Below, piece by piece: positions 63,913 through 64,000 of a stretch of DNA of 64,000 bases. Positions within the stretch are counted from its first letter, which is position 1; the number at the start of each line of letters is the position of its first letter. This DNA comes from Sarcophilus harrisii. Its lineage: Eukaryota > Chordata > Mammalia > Dasyuromorphia > Dasyuridae. The notes beneath the pieces were generated by a model. That model saw nothing but the letters and a program-made list of their open reading frames with translations, did not search any database and was not told the DNA's origin. The stretch is taken from assembly GCF_902635505.1 (NCBI RefSeq), contig NC_045427.1:621996665-622060664 (forward strand), in the 5' to 3' direction. A program made the translations under genes and the position numbers.

Positions 63913-64000
63913 GACTAATGAAACTATAAATCAATTCTTATCTCTATCCTATCCTGCAATTACTTATCTATAAAAATACACCACACTAGTAGAGTGTAAG

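Noticed and set aside
1-64000. An undescribed gene system such as an operon, defence island or biosynthetic cluster
   Set aside because: The window is vertebrate repeat-rich DNA. Apart from one possible short exon, every coding-like signal traces to LINEs, an LTR fossil or simple repeats.

Overview
This is a mammalian nuclear DNA window, almost certainly from a marsupial. The evidence is the repeat content: tRNA-headed SINEs of the WSINE1 type, CORE-SINEs with an RTE/BovB-like 3' tail (MAR1 type), abundant MIR, L2 and L3/CR1 fossils, and marsupial L1 copies with at least three different 3' untranslated regions. The WSINE1 consensus I recall fits Australian marsupials better than opossum; that is memory, not a search. 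Base composition is AT-rich and CpG-poor, as expected of an intergenic desert or a very long intron. No complete protein-coding gene, rRNA, tRNA gene or CRISPR array is supported. Almost every open frame is chance, simple repeat or LINE remnant.

Layout. 1-5 kb: an L1 3' end, then a younger antisense L1 inserted inside an older L1 fragment (17-bp target duplication), MIR and L2 pieces. 5-9 kb: long A-tracts, L3 pieces, and a conserved-looking AT-rich block near 6.5 kb. 9-16.3 kb: SINEs, an L1 3' end, a short hAT element with a near-perfect 8-bp target duplication, an old L1, a possible regulatory block near 14.6 kb and a small two-LTR retrovirus fossil (15.25-16.24 kb). 16-22 kb: mostly unassigned, with a 285-bp purine tract and a GAT-rich tract. 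22.5-26.4 kb: L2, two opposed L3 pieces, and a long antisense L1 that appears to reach the L1 5' end. 26-34 kb: MIR, L2, and two L1 insertions with clear target duplications. 34.5-35.1 kb: a repeat-poor, relatively CpG-rich island that may hold a first exon. 36-48 kb: SINE cluster, L3, L1, MIR and a 1.5-kb L2 with a recognisable but decayed reverse transcriptase. 48-52 kb: WSINE1, a LINE tail with a decayed zinc finger, and an L1 carrying a 3' transduction inserted in a MIR. 52-64 kb: MIR, L2 and L3, a local duplication at 56.3/56.9 kb, a SINE-bearing tandem triplication at 60.5-61.2 kb, a GGAA microsatellite and a longer hAT copy.

The most rewarding observations are historical records in the repeats: the L1 3' transduction (50,675-51,263), the unequal-exchange triplication that copied a SINE (60,506-61,175), and the layered L1 insertions. 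The one possible piece of host gene is the short open exon with a near-consensus splice donor at 35,034-35,103. I saw no undescribed enzymatic or defence system.
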